A DNA stretch of 64,000 bases from Marinobacter daepoensis DSM 16072 (GTDB lineage: Bacteria; Pseudomonadota; Gammaproteobacteria; Pseudomonadales; Oleiphilaceae). The translations under genes and the position numbers were made by a program. Each line of letters opens with the position of its first letter. Position 1 is the first letter of the stretch. Shown here piece after piece: positions 54,744 to 64,000 of the stretch. Where the stretch lies: NCBI RefSeq assembly GCF_000421165.1, contig NZ_ATWI01000009.1, positions 186,001 to 250,000 on the forward strand, read 5' to 3'. The notes below the pieces were generated by a model. It worked only from the letters and a program-made list of their open reading frames with translations, had not been told where the DNA came from and did no database searches.

Positions 54744-56632
54744 GGCTCCAGCCTCATAATGACCAGAGCCAGAGGTGGCAGCGTAAGCTCAATCGACCAG
54801 GCGCGGGCCATCCAGGGGACGTCTTCCGCCGCCACGGGCAGGGGGTTGCCCAGATTCCCCCCGCCATAATACGTGGAGTCAGAATTAAAGATCTCCAGCC
54901 AGACGCCACGGACCGGAACACCAATCCGGTACCGGTACCGGGGCACGGGCGTAAAGTTAGCCAGAACCAGAATGGGCGACAGGCCAGGTTTTCCTCGCCG
55001 AAGAAAACTGATAACCGATTGGGTGGAATCGTGGCAGTCAATCCATTCAAAGCCATCGGGATGGTAGCTGTTCTGATGGAGTGCCGGCTCCAGTCGGTAG
55101 AGCCCGTTGAGGTCTTGCACCAGCTTTTGGATACCCTGATGTTCCGGGTGTTTCAGCAGGCCCCAGTCCAGTTGCCGTTGTTCACTCCACTCCTCACGCT
55201 GGCCAAACTCACCCCCCATAAACAGCAGCTTGGCACCGGGATAGGCAAACATGTAGCTGAAGAGAAGCCTGAGGGACGCCCGTTGCTGCCATTCATCTCC
55301 CGGCATTTTCTGGATCAGGCTGGATTTTCCGTGCACAACCTCATCATGGGAGAGTGGTAGAACAAAGTTTTCAGAAAAGGCGTAGAGCAGACCGAAGGTG
55401 AGTTTGTCGTGGTGGTACTGGCGGTACACCGGGTCTTGCTGAAGGTAATTCAGCGTATCGTGCATCCACCCCATGTTCCACTTCAGGTTAAATCCAAGAC
55501 CACCAATCTCCGGCGGACGTGTAACGCGGGGCCAGGAGGTGGATTCTTCCGCAATCATCAAAATACCCGGAAACCGGCTCTGGCAGACCCGGTTCAGATC
55601 CTGAATGAAGCCTATTGCCTCCAGGTTCTCATGGCCACCATGCTCGTTGGGCAGCCATTCGCCGTCCTTGCGGGAATAATTCAGGTACAGCATGGACGCC
55701 ACGGCATCCACTCTCAGGCCATCGATATGGAACGCGTCGAGCCAGAACAGCGCACTGCCGATCAGAAAGTTGCGAACCTCATGGCGTCCGTAGTTGTAGA
55801 TCAGCGTCCCCCAATCCTGATGCCGGCCACGACGGGGGTCTTCATGCTCGTAGAGTGCTGTGCCATCGAACCGGGCCAGGGCAAACTCATCATCGGGAAA
55901 ATGACCAGGCACCCAGTCCAGAATCACGCCAATGTTGTGCTGATGGCACAGATCCACCAGATAACGGAGATCGTCCGGGTCTCCGTACCGACTGGTTGGT
56001 GCGTAATACCCTGTAGTCTGGTAGCCCCAGGATTCGTCCAGCGGATGCTCTGTGACCGGAAGCAGTTCCACATGGGTAAACCCGGTGTCCAGCAGGTAGG
56101 GGACCAGTTGATCCGCCAACTCCCGGTAATTCAGCCAGCGGCCGGAGCCATGGTGGCGCCAGGACCCCGGGTGCACTTCGTAGATTGAAACCGGGCTCTG
56201 TTGCCAGTCAAAGCGGTTTCGTCGCGAAAGCCAATCCCCATCCTGCCAGCCATAATGGCCTCGCTCGGTAATAACGGTGGCGTTCGCGGGGCGATGCTCA
56301 AACTGTTGTCCGTAAGGGTCGGTTTTCGTGACCTGTTGGCCGTCCGGGGTGGTGATCGCGAATTTGTACCGATGCCCTGCAAGCACCCCTGGCACAAAGC
56401 CAGACCACACGCCGTACCCGTGGTGAAGGGCAAGAGGGTGTTGTCGGACATCCCAGTGATTGAAATCTCCTACCACACTCACGCTATGGGCGTTGGGTGC
56501 CCAGACAGCAAACCGCACGCCTTCGGTATTTCGATGCCTCACCGGGTGCGCGCCCAGCACATTGTAGATGTGCCAGTGCCGGCCTTCGGCAAACAGATGC
56601 AAGTCAAAGTCACTCAGGGCAGGGCTTTCCAT
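54740..56632 (-). CDS. glgB: 1,4-alpha-glucan branching enzyme
   Basis: A 630-residue GH13 enzyme. An N-terminal CBM48 ([20 protein letters not shown]) is followed by the barrel: nucleophile in [10 protein letters not shown] near residue 305, acid/base in MIAEESTSW near 357 and SHDEVVHG near 427. The ATG at 56632 is chosen since AGGA lies about 10 bases upstream; the GTG at 56641 would have no spacing. First gene of the leftward operon, divergent from glgC. Confidence 0.95.
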   Translation of the reverse strand: MESPALSDFDLHLFAEGRHWHIYNVLGAHPVRHRNTEGVRFAVWAPNAHSVSVVGDFNHWDVRQHPLALHHGYGVWSGFVPGVLAGHRYKFAITTPDGQQVTKTDPYGQQFEHRPANATVITERGHYGWQDGDWLSRRNRFDWQQSPVSIYEVHPGSWRHHGSGRWLNYRELADQLVPYLLDTGFTHVELLPVTEHPLDESWGYQTTGYYAPTSRYGDPDDLRYLVDLCHQHNIGVILDWVPGHFPDDEFALARFDGTALYEHEDPRRGRHQDWGTLIYNYGRHEVRNFLIGSALFWLDAFHIDGLRVDAVASMLYLNYSRKDGEWLPNEHGGHENLEAIGFIQDLNRVCQSRFPGILMIAEESTSWPRVTRPPEIGGLGFNLKWNMGWMHDTLNYLQQDPVYRQYHHDKLTFGLLYAFSENFVLPLSHDEVVHGKSSLIQKMPGDEWQQRASLRLLFSYMFAYPGAKLLFMGGEFGQREEWSEQRQLDWGLLKHPEHQGIQKLVQDLNGLYRLEPALHQNSYHPDGFEWIDCHDSTQSVISFLRRGKPGLSPILVLANFTPVPRYRYRIGVPVRGVWLEIFNSDSTYYGGGNLGNPLPVAAEDVPWMARAWSIELTLPPLALVIMRLEP

Positions 56633-56683
56633 GGGCCACACATTCCTGAACAGAATACAAGTCGGTGATTAGAGCATAAGACG

Positions 56684-56755
56684 TTTTTGCGTTTGCGCAA
56701 AAAATGACCTAAGACAAATATACGTCATTGGTGAAATGAGGGGCGCAATCGCGCC
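56684..56755. promoter_or_regulatory. Divergent glgB/glgC promoter region with inverted repeats
   Basis: TTTTTGCG at 56684-56691 pairs with CGCAAAAA at 56696-56703 (8-bp dyad, loop TTTG). GGCGC at 56742-56746 pairs with GCGCC at 56751-56755. The 176-bp gap must hold promoters for both glycogen operons, so these repeats are good operator candidates. No regulator can be named. Confidence 0.4.
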
Positions 56756-56808
56756 AAATAACGTCAAGAAAGTGTCGGCGCGTTTTCAGTTGAAACAGGG
56801 AAGCAGCT

Positions 56809-58074
56809 ATGCACACCGCCAAGCGTTTCGTCAGCCGCCTTACCAGGCAGACTCTGGCCCTGGTGTTGGCCGGGGGCAGGGGGTCCAGGCTTCATGATCT
56901 TACCAAATGGCGCGCCAAACCGGCGGTGCCATTTGGGGGGAAATTCCGGATCATCGATTTTCCGCTGTCCAATTGCATTAACTCGGGAATCGGACAAGTG
57001 GGGGTGATCACCCAATACAAATCTCACTCCCTGATTCGTCATATCCAGCGGGGCTGGGGGTTTCTCCGGGGTGACCTTGATGAGTTTGTTGAGCTGCTTC
57101 CAGCACAACAGCGCATTGAGACATCCTGGTACGAGGGGACCGCAGACGCGGTGCTCCAGAATCTGGACATTATTCGCAGCCACCAGCCCGAGTATGTCTT
57201 AATTCTGGCGGGCGATCATGTCTACAAAATGGACTACGGTACAATGCTGGCGGCTCACGTGGAGCAGGGCGCAGACATCACCGTGGGCTGCATCGAAGTC
57301 CCCCTGGCGGAAGCCTCCGCGTTTGGGGTGATGTCGGTGAACGAGAGCTATCGCATTACCGAATTTGAGGAGAAGCCGGCCAGCCCAAAATCCATGCCCG
57401 GCAAGCCTGGGACGGCACTGGTCTCGATGGGTATCTATGTTTTTAACACCGCAGCCCTGTTTAATGAACTGGAAAGCGATCACAAACAGGCCGGCAATTC
57501 CTCCCACGATTTTGGCAAGGATATTATTCCTTCGGTTATCCGACGCCTTCGTGTGTCTGCCTTCCCTTTCCGGGACCCTGTGAACAACAAAGTTGCCTAT
57601 TGGCGGGATGTGGGCACGATCGATGCGCTCTGGCAGGCGAATCTTGAGTTGATAGGCATCAGCCCGGAACTGAATCTCTACGATTCCGCGTGGCCTATAT
57701 GGACCTATCAGGAACAGCTGCCTCCGGCCAAGTTTGTGTTTGATGATGACAATCGCCGGGGCACCGCCGTTGACTCGATGGTTGCGGGTGGGTGCATCGT
57801 TTCCGGTGCCCATGTCCGGCATTCGCTTCTGTTTTCTCAGGTACAGGTGCATTCCTTCTGCGAGGTGGAAGATGCGGTCGTATTCCCCGATGTGGACATA
57901 GCCAGACGGTGTAACATCCGAAAAGCGGTGATCGACCGGGGATGCCGGATTCCTGAAGGAACCCGAATCGGATTTGATCGGGCCGCAGATGAAAAACGTT
58001 TTCACGTTTCTCCCGGCGGCGTGGTTCTGGTCACGCCGGAGATGCTTGGGCAGGACTACCCCCATGGCCTCTGA
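56809..58074 (+). CDS. glgC: Glucose-1-phosphate adenylyltransferase (ADP-glucose pyrophosphorylase)
   Basis: A 421-residue enzyme making ADP-glucose, the committed donor for GlgA. The nucleotide-binding N-terminus [16 protein letters not shown], the lysine block [30 protein letters not shown] and [11 protein letters not shown] are all present; the C-terminal left-handed beta-helix ends in [27 protein letters not shown] precedes the ATG. The last 11 bases overlap the GH57 gene start, so the rightward operon is coupled. Confidence 0.96.
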   Translation: MHTAKRFVSRLTRQTLALVLAGGRGSRLHDLTKWRAKPAVPFGGKFRIIDFPLSNCINSGIGQVGVITQYKSHSLIRHIQRGWGFLRGDLDEFVELLPAQQRIETSWYEGTADAVLQNLDIIRSHQPEYVLILAGDHVYKMDYGTMLAAHVEQGADITVGCIEVPLAEASAFGVMSVNESYRITEFEEKPASPKSMPGKPGTALVSMGIYVFNTAALFNELESDHKQAGNSSHDFGKDIIPSVIRRLRVSAFPFRDPVNNKVAYWRDVGTIDALWQANLELIGISPELNLYDSAWPIWTYQEQLPPAKFVFDDDNRRGTAVDSMVAGGCIVSGAHVRHSLLFSQVQVHSFCEVEDAVVFPDVDIARRCNIRKAVIDRGCRIPEGTRIGFDRAADEKRFHVSPGGVVLVTPEMLGQDYPHGL

Positions 58075-59776
58075 GAATACAACGCCGGTTGTGCTGTGCT
58101 GGCATATGCACCAGCCGGACTATCAGAACCACAAGACCGGCGAGTTTCTGTTTCCCTGGGTGTATCTGCACTGTCTTAAAGACTATGTCGATATGGCCGC
58201 CCACCTGGAGCATCATCCCGGCGCAAAGGCCGTGGTGAACTTTGCCCCGGTTTTGCTGGAGCAGATTGAAGATTACCTGCTTCAGATTGAGCGATGGCGC
58301 CATGACGGCCCAACCATGGGCGACCCACTCCTTGCGGCTCTGGTTGCACCTACGTTACCAACCCCAGGTTCGCCCGCATTCCTTGCCCTGATCGACAAAT
58401 GCCTGAGGGCCAACAAAGAACGGATCATCAAACGGTTTCCTGCCTATGCCCGTTTGGCTGACGTGGCCGACCTGTACCGAACCAGGCCGGATCTGCAGAG
58501 ATACCTGTCAGCGCAGTTTCTGGCCGATCTCTTGGTGTGGTACCACCTTGGCTGGATGGCCGAAACGGTGAGAAGGACAAACGCTGTGGTACAGGGTCTT
58601 CAGGAGAAATCCCACAATTACACACTGGAGGACCGCCGGGCGCTACTCGACGTGATTGCTGAATTAATGAGCAGCCTTGGTCCACGCTACCGGCATCTGG
58701 CTCAGAAAGGCCAGATAGAGCTGTCGATGAGCCCCTGGGGACACCCCATTCTCCCGTTATTGCTGGATTTTGGCTCAGCCCGGGAATCGCTGCCAGACAT
58801 CACCTTGCCGGAACACCCGGGCTATCCGGGCGGGCGTGAAAGGGCCATCTGGCACCTGAACGAAGGGCGAAAAACCTTCGAACGGTTTTTCGGAATGGCG
58901 CCACGCGGTTGCTGGGCCTCGGAGGGCGGGCTAAGCCAGGCGACGCTCGCATTACTCTCCGATCAGGGCATTCTTTGGACGGCTTCCGGCGACTCGGTCA
59001 TTCATAACAGTCTTCGCTATGCGGCATCCGGACATGCTGGCCCAGAGCAGGAAAGCGTGCATCAGCCCTACCGGTTTGGCGAAGCCTCTGTGACTGCGTT
59101 CTTCCGGGATGACGGATTATCTGACCGCATCGGGTTCAGCTATGCCGACTGGCACGCCAAAGACGCCGTTGGCGACTTGGTGCATCACATGGAAGCCATT
59201 GCCCGAGAACCGGGCACCCGTGTTATCTCAGTGATTCTTGATGGAGAAAATGCCTGGGAATACTACCCGGAGAACGGTTTCCACTTTCTAGATGAACTCT
59301 ACGAAGTTCTGGAGCGGCACCCGAAACTCCGGCTTACCACGTACACATCCTACCTTGAGGGGGCCAAAACATCACCGGCGCAGCTTCCGGAACTGGTGGC
59401 TGGCAGCTGGATCTACGGCACGTTCTCCACCTGGATTGGTGATCCCGACAAGAATCGCGCCTGGGACCTCCTGTGTGATGCCAAGCAGCAGGTTGATCGT
59501 GCGCTCGACAACGAGCCCCTTTCCGCCGATCAAAAAGAAGCTGCACTACGACAACTGGGTTTGTGCGAGGGATCTGACTGGTTCTGGTGGTTCGGTGACT
59601 ACAATCCTGCCCCGATTGTGCAGGATTTTGAGCAACTGTACCGACGCCATCTGGTTAATTTGTATGAACGGATCGGCTGCGAAGCGCCGGCCAACCTGTT
59701 TCAGCCCATGAGCCAGGGAGGTGGCGCTCCGGCTAAAGGGGGAGCGATGAGACCAGGGCACGAGGCCGAACTATGA
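58064..59776 (+). CDS. Glycoside hydrolase family 57 enzyme
   Basis: A 570-residue GH57 protein. [12 protein letters not shown] opens the catalytic domain. The likely nucleophile glutamate is in [16 protein letters not shown] and the partner aspartate in [20 protein letters not shown]57 enzymes cut or transfer alpha-glucan chains; this type is regularly found in proteobacterial glycogen clusters. The ATG at 58064 lies inside the glgC 3' end; its own stop overlaps malQ by 4 bp. Confidence 0.88.
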   Translation: MASENTTPVVLCWHMHQPDYQNHKTGEFLFPWVYLHCLKDYVDMAAHLEHHPGAKAVVNFAPVLLEQIEDYLLQIERWRHDGPTMGDPLLAALVAPTLPTPGSPAFLALIDKCLRANKERIIKRFPAYARLADVADLYRTRPDLQRYLSAQFLADLLVWYHLGWMAETVRRTNAVVQGLQEKSHNYTLEDRRALLDVIAELMSSLGPRYRHLAQKGQIELSMSPWGHPILPLLLDFGSARESLPDITLPEHPGYPGGRERAIWHLNEGRKTFERFFGMAPRGCWASEGGLSQATLALLSDQGILWTASGDSVIHNSLRYAASGHAGPEQESVHQPYRFGEASVTAFFRDDGLSDRIGFSYADWHAKDAVGDLVHHMEAIAREPGTRVISVILDGENAWEYYPENGFHFLDELYEVLERHPKLRLTTYTSYLEGAKTSPAQLPELVAGSWIYGTFSTWIGDPDKNRAWDLLCDAKQQVDRALDNEPLSADQKEAALRQLGLCEGSDWFWWFGDYNPAPIVQDFEQLYRRHLVNLYERIGCEAPANLFQPMSQGGGAPAKGGAMRPGHEAEL

Positions 59777-61245
59777 TTCAGGAACTACGACGGAACCCTG
59801 TCCTGAACCGGCGCCGTGCCGGCGTGTTGCTTCATCCCACGGCCTTGCCCGGCGCTTTTGGTAAGCTGGGCGCCTCAGCAAGAGCTTTTATGGACACACT
59901 CGCTGACGCAGGAATGACCGTGTGGCAGACGCTGCCGCTGGGGCCTCCGCACCCAGACCTTTCACCCTACCAGGCACTCTCGGCCCATGCCGGTAATCCG
60001 TTAATGATCGACCTGGAGGAACTGGTACCCGCAGGCCTTCTGAAGACAGAAGAGCTCGGCGCCCTGACCAGAACAGAAGCAACCACTCGGGCAAGCCAGC
60101 GCTTCCAGTCCGGTCACTATACGCCATGCGAGGTGTTCACCCCGGAAACCTTCCATCACTTTGTGACGCGGCACCGGTGGCTGGACGATTTTGCACTCTT
60201 CATGACGGCGCGCGAAGCGTTTCCCGGCATGGGATGGGTTGACTGGCCAGACCAACTGCGGGACAGGGAGCCTGCTGCGCTGGACGCCCTGAGAGCTTCG
60301 CATCGCAGCACGTTAGACAGGGTGATTTTTGAGCAATACCTGTTTTTCTCCCAGTGGGGGCAGGTTCGACAGTACGCCCGGGCGCGCGGGATCTGGCTTT
60401 TTGGCGACATCCCCATTTTCGTAGCCCATAACAGCGCGGATGTCTGGGCCAACCCTCAACTTTATAAACTCGATGGCGATGGCAATCCAAGGGTGGTTGC
60501 CGGGGTCCCCCCGGACTATTTTTCGCCAGAGGGCCAGCACTGGGGAAATCCACTGTTTGACTGGCACCGAATGGCCGAAGACGGTTATCGCTGGTGGATT
60601 GAGCGACTGGCCAGCCAGCAGGAATGCTTTGATCTGCTACGGATAGACCATTTTCGAGGTTTTCAGGCCTTCTGGGAGATCCCTGCCGATACCCCCCAGC
60701 CAACCCGGGGTTACTGGGTTCCAGGGCCCGCAGACCATTTTCTGGAAGCCTGCCTCAGAGAGCTGCCCGGCCTGCCGCTGGTTGCAGAGAATCTCGGAAT
60801 CATCGGCGAGGATGTTGAAGCACTCCGACACCGGTTTCAGCTGCCCGGAATGACCGTCATGCAGTTTGGGTTTGATGGAAACCCTGATAACCCTCACTTA
60901 CTGCACAACCACCGCGAAATGAATCTGGTGTACACCGGAACGCACGATAACGACACCACATTGGGTTGGTACCGGAGCCTTGATGAGCGAACCCGATGGC
61001 ATGTTGATCAGTACCTGAGGATTCAGGGGCAGGAAATGCCGTGGGCCTTAATACAGGCAGCCATGGGGTCGGTGTCCAGGCTGGTTATGGTGCCGGCTCA
61101 GGATCTCCTGGCCCTCGGTTCAATCGCGCGATTCAACACCCCCGGAACCAGCCGGGACAACTGGCGCTGGGCCTTGCCGGTGAATTACCGCGAGCAGGTC
61201 AATCTGTCAGGCTTGAAATCGATGGTGAGCCTGTATGGGAGGTAA
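59773..61245 (+). CDS. malQ: 4-alpha-glucanotransferase (amylomaltase)
   Basis: A 490-residue GH77 enzyme that disproportionates maltodextrins. WQTLPLGPPHPDLSPYQA, LFGDIPIFVAHNSADVWAN, the nucleophile block LLRIDHFRGF, the acid/base AENLGIIGED and GTHDNDTTLGW are all in place. It starts at the ATGA overlap with the GH57 gene. Together with the phosphorylase it recycles short glucans. A 103-bp gap follows, before the PilZ gene. Confidence 0.95.
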   Translation: MIQELRRNPVLNRRRAGVLLHPTALPGAFGKLGASARAFMDTLADAGMTVWQTLPLGPPHPDLSPYQALSAHAGNPLMIDLEELVPAGLLKTEELGALTRTEATTRASQRFQSGHYTPCEVFTPETFHHFVTRHRWLDDFALFMTAREAFPGMGWVDWPDQLRDREPAALDALRASHRSTLDRVIFEQYLFFSQWGQVRQYARARGIWLFGDIPIFVAHNSADVWANPQLYKLDGDGNPRVVAGVPPDYFSPEGQHWGNPLFDWHRMAEDGYRWWIERLASQQECFDLLRIDHFRGFQAFWEIPADTPQPTRGYWVPGPADHFLEACLRELPGLPLVAENLGIIGEDVEALRHRFQLPGMTVMQFGFDGNPDNPHLLHNHREMNLVYTGTHDNDTTLGWYRSLDERTRWHVDQYLRIQGQEMPWALIQAAMGSVSRLVMVPAQDLLALGSIARFNTPGTSRDNWRWALPVNYREQVNLSGLKSMVSLYGR

Positions 61246-61260
61246 AAGACAGACCTGCAT

Positions 61261-61303
61261 TTGATCAAGGTCAAAGTGGTTAATAAATAACCAGGTGTAG
61301 AGT
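61261..61303 (+). promoter_or_regulatory. FNR/ANR-like box and -10 element before the PilZ gene
   Basis: TTGAT-CAAG-GTCAA at 61261-61274 matches the FNR/ANR consensus TTGAT-N4-ATCAA with one mismatch. TAGAGT at 61298-61303 is a fair -10; the implied start point near 61310 would put the box centre at about -42, the standard class II position. A short inverted repeat (TGGTTA/TAACCA, 61277-61293) lies between them. This could drive the PilZ gene and glgP2 under low oxygen. Confidence 0.45.
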
Positions 61304-61348
61304 GAGAACAAATCGTACCCACTCCGGACACTGACAGGAGGAAACGGC

Positions 61349-61711
61349 ATGGAACATCGGCTCAGCCAAAGGGTGGAGGGTGGCTTGCCCATTCTGGTCT
61401 ATAAACGAGGGATGCCGGTGGCCACCGGCATGATAAGGGACGCCTCCCGGCGAGGCATGTTTATCGCCACGGATTACGCGGATGTGCGACTCAACCAGAC
61501 CATCGAGCTTGCATTCCGGTTTCCAGAGCGGACAGATCAGGGGCATTACACCCTCAGTGCACACATCGTCCGCACAGATGACAGCGGCCTGGGCGTGGAC
61601 TTTGATGGAATTGAGAACAACGCTCTGATCATTTCTGAACTCATCGCATTTCTCCAGCAGCAATCGTCGACGGCGTTTGCGGCTGGCTACCGACGCCGAC
61701 AGATGTCCTGA
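61349..61711 (+). CDS. PilZ domain protein within the glycogen operon
   Basis: A 120-residue single-domain PilZ protein. Both c-di-GMP-binding elements are intact: R4xxxR8 in HRLSQR and D31-x-S-x-x-G36 in IRDASRRGMF. The beta-barrel continues with LNQTIELAFRFPE and GLGVDFDGIEN. AGGAGG precedes the ATG. It lies between malQ and the second phosphorylase gene, 8 bp before the latter, so it probably responds to c-di-GMP and may act on glycogen metabolism; the target is inference. Confidence 0.85.
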   Translation: MEHRLSQRVEGGLPILVYKRGMPVATGMIRDASRRGMFIATDYADVRLNQTIELAFRFPERTDQGHYTLSAHIVRTDDSGLGVDFDGIENNALIISELIAFLQQQSSTAFAAGYRRRQMS

Positions 61712-61719
61712 CCGAACCC

Positions 61720-64000
61720 ATGACACTGGCGGCCTACACCATAAGAGCACTGCCGGAACCGCTGAATGGCTTGGTCTCCATGGCACTGGATCTCCAATGG
61801 AGCTGGCATCATGGGAGTGACCAGTTGTGGCGGCGGCTGGATACGGAACTCTGGGAGGCGACTCATAACGCCTGGTTTGTACTGAACAGCGTTTCGGCCG
61901 AGCGATTGCAACAATTGGCTGAAGACCGGGAATTTTTAGCGTTCTATCAGCAGCAGTTAAGCCGGCACCAGGCACTAACCAGTGCGCCCCCCTGGTGCTC
62001 CAGAGATGATGAGGCGCAATTAGCCGGCGGAATTGCGTGGTTCTGCATGGAGTATGGGGTGTCTGAATCCCTTCCTCTGTACAGCGGGGGCCTGGGAGTT
62101 CTGGCCGGTGATTATCTGAAAACGGCCAGTGACCTCGGTGTGCCAGTCACAGCCATTGGCCTGTTGTATCAGCAAGGTTATTTTCGCCAGGCACTGAATG
62201 CGGAAGGCGAGCAGCTGGAATTCTACCCATACAATGACCCGACGATGCTGCCGGTGACGCCTTTGCGGAACGACGCCGGAGACTGGGTGAGGGTAAATGT
62301 GCCCTTTCCTGGCCGGGCGCTTCGGTTGCGGGTATGGAAAGCCCAGGTGGGCCGGTGTGAGCTTTTATTGCTGGACAGTAACGACCCCCGCAATGAGCCA
62401 GGAGATCGGGGAATTACCAGTGAGCTGTATAGTGGTGGTCTCGAAAAACGGCTGCAACAGGAAATGGTTCTTGGCATCGGGGGATGGAGGCTACTGGCTC
62501 AGACCGGGCGCGAACCCGGGCTTTGCCACATCAATGAGGGCCACAGTGCCCTGGCACTGATTGAGCGGGCCGCTCACTGGCAACGTCAGAACAAGACAAG
62601 CTTTGAGGTGGCACGACAGGCCACCCGTGCGACCAACCTGTTCACAACCCACACCTCGGTGGCCGCCGGGTTCGATCGGTTTCCGGAGAGCCTGGCGAAA
62701 CTGTATCTCACCCCATGGCTTGAGGACATCGGCAACACTCTGGACACCATTCTGAGCATCGCCAATGGCGGTGGGTCAGAACTGAACATGTCCGGGCTTG
62801 CCCTGGGAATGAGTGGTCGCTTCAACGGGGTCAGTGAGATACACCGACAGGTGACCCAGTCTATTTTCCAGCCCTGGTTTGGCCGTTGGCCCGCCGCCGA
62901 TGTCCCGGCTGAATACGTGACCAATGGCGTCCACACCCCAAGCTGGGACTCTCCGGAAGCGGATGAACTCTGGACCGAAGCCTGTGGCCAGGACCGCTGG
63001 CGACAGCCCATGACCGACCCATACCCTTTGCGCGACACGCCAGACCACGATCTGTGGCAAATGCGAAGAAACCAACGCCACCGGCTTGTGTATTATCTTC
63101 GCAAGCGCCTGCAGAACCAGCATTGTGAGCACGAAGACGACAGCCGCCCCGCGGCCGCCTGCGGCATGCTCCTGGACACCGAATCCCTTACACTGGGTTT
63201 TGCCCGGCGGTTCACCAGTTACAAACGACCAGACCTGTTGCTGACAGATCCCCAGCGCCTGATCAGCCTGCTGACCAGCCGGGATCGACCACTGCAAATC
63301 GTTCTGGCCGGCAAGGCGCACCCGAATGACGCCGAAGGCAAAGCCCTTATCAAACGCTGGAAACAGTTCATCCGCAGGCCAGAGATTGAGGGCCGGATCG
63401 TGTTTGTTGAAGACTACGACATGGCCGTGGCGAGTGAGCTTATTCAGGGTGTGGACGTTTGGCTTAACTGCCCACGGCACCCTTGGGAAGCCTGCGGAAC
63501 CAGTGGTATGAAGGTGCTAGTGAATGGCGGGCTGAACCTCTCCCAGTACGATGGCTGGTGGGCGGAAGCCTGGCAGCCGGAGGTAGGGTGGGCGATTCGC
63601 CCCGGAGCAACGTTTGCCGAGCTAAGCCAGACCGACAAACACGATGCAGCCGACGCTGACGAACTTTATCGATTGCTGGAGCAACAGGTGGTTCCTGAGT
63701 TCTACCAAAGGAGCGAACAAGGCCTGCCGGAAACCTGGCTCGCGAAAGTGCGTGCAAGTATGGATCAGCTCACGGCCCACTACTCCGCCAACCGGATGGT
63801 GAGGGAATATGTGAACGCGTTTTATCGACCGATGGTGGCTCAGGGAAGGGAGCGGACGCCCCGGATAGCCCGGGAGCTGGTGCTGTTTCGGGAAACCATC
63901 ACGAAGCACTGGCCAAGGCTCCGGTTTGGCCGCCTGGCATATACCCGGAGTGGCGATGAACTAAAGGTAGAACTGGATGTTTATCTCGACGGGTTGGGGC
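61720..64000 (+). CDS. Alpha-glucan phosphorylase (second copy), cut by window edge
   Basis: At least 760 residues are readable from the ATG at 61720; the frame is open at base 64000. It belongs to the same GT35 group as the copy at 50694: AWFCMEYGVSESLPLYSGG, CHINEGHSALALIER, FTTHTSVAAGFD and the PLP lysine K598 in ACGTSGMKVLVNGGLN. It keeps the usual M before the lysine. The two copies are clearly diverged paralogues, not a recent duplication. It starts 8 bp after the PilZ gene. Confidence 0.9.
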   Translation, partial: MTLAAYTIRALPEPLNGLVSMALDLQWSWHHGSDQLWRRLDTELWEATHNAWFVLNSVSAERLQQLAEDREFLAFYQQQLSRHQALTSAPPWCSRDDEAQLAGGIAWFCMEYGVSESLPLYSGGLGVLAGDYLKTASDLGVPVTAIGLLYQQGYFRQALNAEGEQLEFYPYNDPTMLPVTPLRNDAGDWVRVNVPFPGRALRLRVWKAQVGRCELLLLDSNDPRNEPGDRGITSELYSGGLEKRLQQEMVLGIGGWRLLAQTGREPGLCHINEGHSALALIERAAHWQRQNKTSFEVARQATRATNLFTTHTSVAAGFDRFPESLAKLYLTPWLEDIGNTLDTILSIANGGGSELNMSGLALGMSGRFNGVSEIHRQVTQSIFQPWFGRWPAADVPAEYVTNGVHTPSWDSPEADELWTEACGQDRWRQPMTDPYPLRDTPDHDLWQMRRNQRHRLVYYLRKRLQNQHCEHEDDSRPAAACGMLLDTESLTLGFARRFTSYKRPDLLLTDPQRLISLLTSRDRPLQIVLAGKAHPNDAEGKALIKRWKQFIRRPEIEGRIVFVEDYDMAVASELIQGVDVWLNCPRHPWEACGTSGMKVLVNGGLNLSQYDGWWAEAWQPEVGWAIRPGATFAELSQTDKHDAADADELYRLLEQQVVPEFYQRSEQGLPETWLAKVRASMDQLTAHYSANRMVREYVNAFYRPMVAQGRERTPRIARELVLFRETITKHWPRLRFGRLAYTRSGDELKVELDVYLDGLG

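Noticed and set aside
1..64000. CRISPR array, transposase, integrase or rRNA
   Set aside because: No regularly spaced repeats, no recombinase or transposase motifs and no rRNA sequence were found on either strand.

Overview
This 64 kb window looks like chromosomal DNA of a marine gammaproteobacterium, most likely Marinobacter or a close relative. That reading rests on gene content and codon style: fairly GC-rich genes, an HsbR/HsbA-type phosphatase plus STAS pair next to gpsA-sixA, etfBA divergent from ETF-quinone oxidoreductase, and a full proteobacterial glycogen cluster. No taxonomic marker such as rRNA is present.

Layout. 1-5300: a lipid-remodelling cluster (DUF1365, COG2907 flavoprotein, SDR, NTF2-like, fatty-acid desaturase on the minus strand; a renalase-like flavoprotein on plus), of the kind linked to the singlet-oxygen/sigmaE-ChrR response. 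5308-12434: an HD phosphohydrolase, then receiver-PP2C phosphatase, STAS, gpsA, sixA, radical SAM, DUF1285 and a SlyD-like FKBP, closed by a strong terminator. 12468-19091: a periplasmic protein, ETF-QO, etfBA with a perfect 24-bp palindrome between them, two small membrane-anchored proteins and a saccharopine-dehydrogenase-like reductase. 19093-25637: cydABDC (bd oxidase and its CydDC exporter) and a methyltransferase.

25727-30793 is the accessory region. A tRNA-Leu(TAA) is followed by a visibly AT-rich two-gene cassette: an NdpA/YejK-like nucleoid-associated protein and a 445-aa protein with C-terminal membrane segments. The cassette cuts into a GC-rich gene remnant. Next comes a broken 416-codon gene (a probable extra G and an in-frame amber) whose stop overlaps the start of an intact 181-aa partner, an arrangement like toxin/immunity modules. 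The two-gene cassette is the best candidate for an undescribed, possibly anti-phage, system.

30871-49316: a PEP-CTERM protein, a small single-helix protein, an ECHDC3-like crotonase lacking both catalytic glutamates, a YadGH-type exporter, a putative selenate ABC transporter divergent from a SenB-like selenosugar glycosyltransferase, a phasin-like HhH protein, a PilZ-like protein, a GNAT-nitrilase fusion, a chemoreceptor behind a sigma28-type promoter, a periplasmic binding-like protein, a hotdog protein and recQ. 49485-64000: an acyltransferase, then the glycogen locus. glgP-glgA-glgB run leftwards; glgC, a GH57 enzyme, malQ, a PilZ protein and a second glgP (cut by the window edge) run rightwards. 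A canonical PilZ domain and an FNR/ANR-like box in this locus suggest that c-di-GMP and oxygen may influence glycogen use. No CRISPR array, integrase, transposase or rRNA was found.
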